Made by a program: the position numbers and the translations under genes | Shown here: positions 14,613 to 16,975 of the stretch, one piece after another | How positions within the stretch are numbered: the stretch's first letter is position 1 | Layout of the letters: every line of letters begins with the position of its first letter | The notes under the pieces: generated by a model | The model's input: the letters and a program-made list of their open reading frames with translations, nothing else | What the model was told of the DNA's origin: nothing | Database searches by the model: none | DNA from: Rikenellaceae bacterium | Lineage (GTDB): Bacteria; Bacteroidota; Bacteroidia; Bacteroidales; UBA932 | DNA length: 16,975 nucleotides | NCBI GenBank assembly: GCA_003513895.1 | Contig: DOSU01000107.1 | Coordinates: 1 to 16,975, forward strand | Direction of reading: 5' to 3'

Positions 14613-15239
14613 ATCGCTACACCATTCAAACCTCGCCCGGGTGGGTTCAGCAAACCGAATCCACAATCATCAGGCCTCTTTAAGAGAGAACCAGGAAACA
14701 GACAATTCCAGGGTGGCCGCAAAAAAGATGACGGACCTCGCATAAACAATGAAATCACAGCTTCCCGAGTAAGGGTTGTTGGGGAAAATGTTACTAATCC
14801 GGGTATTTTTACCCTGAGAGAGGCTTTAGAGATGGCAGATGCGTTGGAATTGGATCTTGTTGAGATTTCTCCGACTGTTGACCCGCCAGTTTGCAAGATA
14901 ATTGACTACCAGAAATTCATTTATCAGCAAAAGAAAAAGGCAAAGGAGATGAAAGCCAATGCCAGCAAAATGGTTATTAAGGAGATAAGATTCGGCCCAA
15001 ATACCGATGAGCATGACTTTCAGTTTAAGTTGAATCATGCAAAAGAGTTTTTGTCCGAAGGTTCAAAAGTGAAAGCTTTTGTATTTTTTAAAGGAAGATC
15101 GATTTTATTCTCTCAACAGGGAGAGAAGTTGTTACTAAGATTTGCCGTAGAACTTGAAGATTACGGAAAAGCAGACCAGATGCCAAAACTGGAAGGAAAG
15201 AGGATGATAATGATGTTATCGCCTGCTAAAAAGAAATGA
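14613..15239 (+). CDS. infC: Translation initiation factor IF-3, apparent ATC start
   Basis: IF-3 binds the 30S subunit, keeps it apart from 50S and checks the start codon. From the ATC at 14613 the protein has 208 aa. It comprises a basic, Gly/Pro-rich N-terminal extension of about 42 residues (MATPFKPRPGGF at the start), the N-domain from RINNEITASRV (43-53) through LVEISPTVDPPVCKIIDY (82-99), a lysine-rich linker (107-119), and the C-domain with KEIRFGPNTDEHDF (123-136) to LEGKRMIMMLSP (193-204). The frame is closed by TAG at 14598 and holds no ATG, GTG or TTG before Met74 at 14832, which lies inside the N-domain and cannot be the start. ATC follows AGGAGG by 8 nt. IF-3 of E. coli starts with AUU and controls itself through it; the same logic is inferred here. 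It begins 19 nt after thrS. Confidence 0.93.
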   Translation: MATPFKPRPGGFSKPNPQSSGLFKREPGNRQFQGGRKKDDGPRINNEITASRVRVVGENVTNPGIFTLREALEMADALELDLVEISPTVDPPVCKIIDYQKFIYQQKKKAKEMKANASKMVIKEIRFGPNTDEHDFQFKLNHAKEFLSEGSKVKAFVFFKGRSILFSQQGEKLLLRFAVELEDYGKADQMPKLEGKRMIMMLSPAKKK

Positions 15240-15266
15240 GTTTTTAACTAATTTAAAATAAAGACA

Positions 15267-15461
15267 ATGCCCAAAATTAAAACCAACTCCGGTGCCAAAA
15301 AGCGGTTTAAGCTTACCGGAACGGGAAAAGTAAAAAGAAAGCACGCTTACAAAAGTCACATTCTGACTAAAAAGACAATTAAACAAAAAAGAAATCTGAC
15401 TTATTCGGCTTTGGTATCTCCATCGGATGAGAAGAGAGTAAAAGCAATGTTAGTTGCCTAA
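15267..15461 (+). CDS. rpmI: 50S ribosomal protein L35
   Basis: The 64-aa, strongly basic protein has the full L35 pattern: MPKIKTNSGAKKRFKLTGTG (1-20), KVKRKHAYKSHIL (21-33), KRNL (41-44) and a C-terminus with the family spacing. It is a structural protein of the large subunit. It lies 27 nt after infC in the conserved order infC-rpmI-rplT. The spacer is A/T-rich with no Shine-Dalgarno. Confidence 0.97.
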   Translation: MPKIKTNSGAKKRFKLTGTGKVKRKHAYKSHILTKKTIKQKRNLTYSALVSPSDEKRVKAMLVA

Positions 15462-15496
15462 TTGTAAACAATTTATTAACCAGAATGCACAGCTGA

Positions 15497-15538
15497 AAAG
15501 ATTCTCTATGAATGAGAACGCTGACATTCGCAATCTTT
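15497..15538 (+). ncRNA. Structured rpmI-rplT spacer, candidate L20 autoregulatory leader
   Basis: The 85-nt spacer between rpmI and rplT can fold. An outer 7-bp stem pairs AAAGATT (15497-15503) with AATCTTT (15532-15538). It encloses GAATG (15510-15514) with CATTC (15525-15529). An alternative hairpin, TTCTC (15502-15506) with GAGAA (15514-15518), excludes both. The outer stem ends 8 nt before the rplT ATG, where it could hinder initiation. L20 is known to repress its own operon in other bacteria through mRNA structures. The stems are AU-rich, and without an alignment this remains a candidate. Confidence 0.35.
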
Positions 15539-15546
15539 AAGAAAAA

Positions 15547-15891
15547 ATGCCAAGATCGGTCAATTCGGTTGCTTCAAGAGCCCGACGCAAAAAAATTCTA
15601 AAACTTACACGCGGTAATTTCCTCGCGAGAGCAAATGTGTGGACAGTAGCTAAGAACACCTACGAAAAAGGTCTTACCTACGCATACCGCGACCGTAAAA
15701 CAAAAAAACGCAATTTTCGCGCACTTTGGATACAGCGTATTAATGCTGCTGCAAGAGAGCATGGAATGAACTATTCTCAGTTTATTGGTAAACTTGCCAA
15801 AAGCAATATCGGACTTAACCGTAAGGTTCTTGCCGATTTGGCAATGAATAACCCTCAAGCATTTGAGGCTATCATCAACTCAGTAAAGTAG
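15547..15891 (+). CDS. rplT: 50S ribosomal protein L20
   Basis: The 114-aa basic protein matches L20 (118 aa in E. coli) throughout. The N-terminal rRNA-binding extension is MPRSVNSVASRARRKKILKL (1-20). The globular part contains YAYRDRKTKKRNFRALWIQR (45-64) and INAAAREHGMNYSQFI (65-80), ending in LADLAMNNPQAFEAII. It is needed early in 50S assembly and in other bacteria also represses its own operon. It follows the structured spacer after rpmI. The gene next downstream, lepB, starts 6 nt after its stop. Confidence 0.98.
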   Translation: MPRSVNSVASRARRKKILKLTRGNFLARANVWTVAKNTYEKGLTYAYRDRKTKKRNFRALWIQRINAAAREHGMNYSQFIGKLAKSNIGLNRKVLADLAMNNPQAFEAIINSVK

Positions 15892-15897
15892 AACACA

Positions 15898-16975
15898 TTG
15901 AAAATAAGCAATATAATAGGCAATAAGTGGTTCAGATTTTCAATCTGGGCCATTTTATACTTATTATGGGTTATATGGTTTGGTAATTGGTGGTTCCTTT
16001 TGGGACTCATCATCATTTTTGATTTATATATCACCCGAAAAGTAAAGTGGGCCTTCTGGAAAAAAAGATATAAAAAAGGAGAGAAAAGAAATGTGTGGAT
16101 GGACTGGCTGGATGCAATAATTTTTGCACTTATTGCCTCAACTTTCATAAAGGCTTTTTTCTTTGAATCTTATGTGATACCTACATCGTCTATGGAAAGA
16201 TCGCTTATGACAGGAGACTACCTGTTTGTGAGCAAACTCAGCTACGGGCCAAAAGTAGGTCAGACTCCGATTTCGTTTCCACTGGTTCATAATATTCTTC
16301 CCGTTACAGGCGGAGAATCTTATGTTAAATGGATTCAAAACCCATACAGGAGAATGAAAGGTTTTTCAGTTGTGAAAAGAGATGACATTGTTGTCTTCAA
16401 CTTTCCTCACGGCGATACGATTTTAAAAGGTGCACCAACAGACGATTATTATACACATGTACGGTTAAACGGCAGAGAGTATACAAATCGGGTGTATGGT
16501 CCTATTGCTGTAAGGCCGGATGATAAAAAAGATCATTATGTGAAAAGATGTGTCGCAGTTGCAGGGGACACTCTGCAAATTATTAACGGAAAGGCATTTG
16601 TAAACAGAGTAGCCCAGCAAAACTACCCTGGAATTCAAAGTACATATACCGTTTATACAAATGGAACACAAATTAACTCCAAAATATTCGACCAGCTAGG
16701 ATTGAATACCGGTGAGATTTATTACGATAATTCTCTTCCCGGTTATCAGTCTCTGCCTCTCAACGAGAGTGAAATCGAAAAGATTTCCTCGCTTGGAAAT
16801 GTGGTAGAGATCAGGCCAAATATCGACATATATCCTCCGGATTTTCCAGATTCACAGTTAATGATTTTTCCTTTTGAAGGGAACTTCAATTGGACAAGGG
16901 ACAATTTTGGCCCGCTGTGGATTCCAAAAGCCGGAACTACAGTTCAGCTTACGCTGGAAAACCTTCCTTTATTTA
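15898..16975 (+). CDS. lepB: Signal peptidase I (3' end outside the window)
   Basis: LepB cleaves signal peptides from exported proteins at the outer face of the inner membrane. The visible 359 residues have membrane segments at about 13-29, 31-46 and 70-88. The catalytic Ser98 is in IPTSSMERSLMTGD (94-107), and the general base Lys216 is in YVKRCVAVAGD (214-224). Between them is KGFSVVKRDDIVVFNFP (154-170), the substrate-binding region. A large insert follows (about 235-330), typical for Bacteroidetes LepB, then FGPLWIPKAG. The frame is closed by the rplT stop at 15889, and the only standard start that keeps the first membrane helices is TTG at 15898; the first in-frame ATG (residue 68) would remove two segments. 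The gene runs off the window with no stop. Six nt separate it from rplT, so it is likely co-transcribed with ribosomal protein genes. Confidence 0.92.
   Translation, partial: MKISNIIGNKWFRFSIWAILYLLWVIWFGNWWFLLGLIIIFDLYITRKVKWAFWKKRYKKGEKRNVWMDWLDAIIFALIASTFIKAFFFESYVIPTSSMERSLMTGDYLFVSKLSYGPKVGQTPISFPLVHNILPVTGGESYVKWIQNPYRRMKGFSVVKRDDIVVFNFPHGDTILKGAPTDDYYTHVRLNGREYTNRVYGPIAVRPDDKKDHYVKRCVAVAGDTLQIINGKAFVNRVAQQNYPGIQSTYTVYTNGTQINSKIFDQLGLNTGEIYYDNSLPGYQSLPLNESEIEKISSLGNVVEIRPNIDIYPPDFPDSQLMIFPFEGNFNWTRDNFGPLWIPKAGTTVQLTLENLPLF

Noticed and set aside
14531..14896. A 121-codon minus-strand frame across the thrS-infC junction
   Set aside because: It is a shadow of two well-supported genes; its apparent length comes from the Gly/Pro/Arg-rich IF-3 extension read backwards.
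14832..15239. IF-3 starting at the first ATG in the frame
   Set aside because: It would cut the conserved N-domain in half; clear IF-3 homology continues upstream to RINNEI and beyond.
15855..16148. A 97-codon minus-strand frame over the start of lepB
   Set aside because: The + strand encodes a clear signal peptidase with catalytic residues in order; the antisense frame has no recognisable features.
1..16975. CRISPR arrays, tRNAs, insertion sequences, phage or defence genes
   Set aside because: Looked for by eye on both strands; no direct-repeat array, tRNA-like cloverleaf, transposase motif or known defence domain was seen.

Overview
The window is about 17 kb of bacterial chromosome, AT-rich (roughly 40% GC by eye) and densely coding. 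It most likely comes from the phylum Bacteroidota (Bacteroidetes), probably order Bacteroidales. Three things point there. Several genes are preceded by the Bacteroidetes -7 promoter box TAnnTTTG. Shine-Dalgarno sequences are almost absent. The proteins have lineage traits: a long SecA (1095 aa) with insertions, a LepB with an extra N-terminal membrane segment and a large insert, a two-hotdog acyl-ACP thioesterase, a stand-alone MnmD methyltransferase, and a DUF4199 + GT2 pair. The species cannot be named from the sequence alone.

Layout, left to right. (1) 1-122: the possible end of an upstream gene and a good promoter. (2) 123-1082 (+): a GNAT acetyltransferase of the diamine/spermidine acetyltransferase type, then methylglyoxal synthase mgsA. 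(3) 1076-2608 (-): acyl-ACP thioesterase, then a multi-pass membrane reductase of the steroid 5-alpha-reductase family. This pair converges on mgsA with a 7-bp overlap. (4) 2690-5099 (+): pyrG (CTP synthase) overlapping a secreted beta-propeller glutaminyl-peptide cyclotransferase. (5) 5091-5813 (-): mnmD, a tRNA wobble-uridine methyltransferase. (6) 5912-11024 (+): secA, a dihydrolipoyl dehydrogenase and a bactofilin, ended by a strong hairpin terminator. (7) 11038-12519 (-): DUF4199 membrane protein and a GT2 glycosyltransferase. (8) 12653-16975 (+): thrS, infC, rpmI, rplT and lepB (signal peptidase I, cut off by the window edge).

Most of this is housekeeping: nucleotide synthesis, translation and its initiation, tRNA modification, protein export. 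No CRISPR array, insertion sequence, phage gene, toxin-antitoxin pair, tRNA or rRNA was seen, and no non-coding stretch exceeds 300 bases. Three genes need their starts corrected. pyrG begins at 2690. thrS begins at the ATG at 12653, because the upstream TTG lies inside the -7 box. infC has no ATG, GTG or TTG start at all and appears to begin with ATC at 14613, behind a textbook AGGAGG that is unusual for this phylum. lepB appears to start at a TTG only 6 nt after rplT.

The most interesting functional theme is export. SecA (translocation), LepB (signal-peptide removal) and a glutaminyl cyclotransferase (cyclisation of the newly exposed N-terminal Gln) lie within one 12-kb stretch. This matches the known tendency of Bacteroidetes signal peptidase I substrates to start with Gln. 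The second theme is the thioesterase / 5-alpha-reductase-like pair, whose substrate is unknown. I did not find a clearly new defence or mobile system here.
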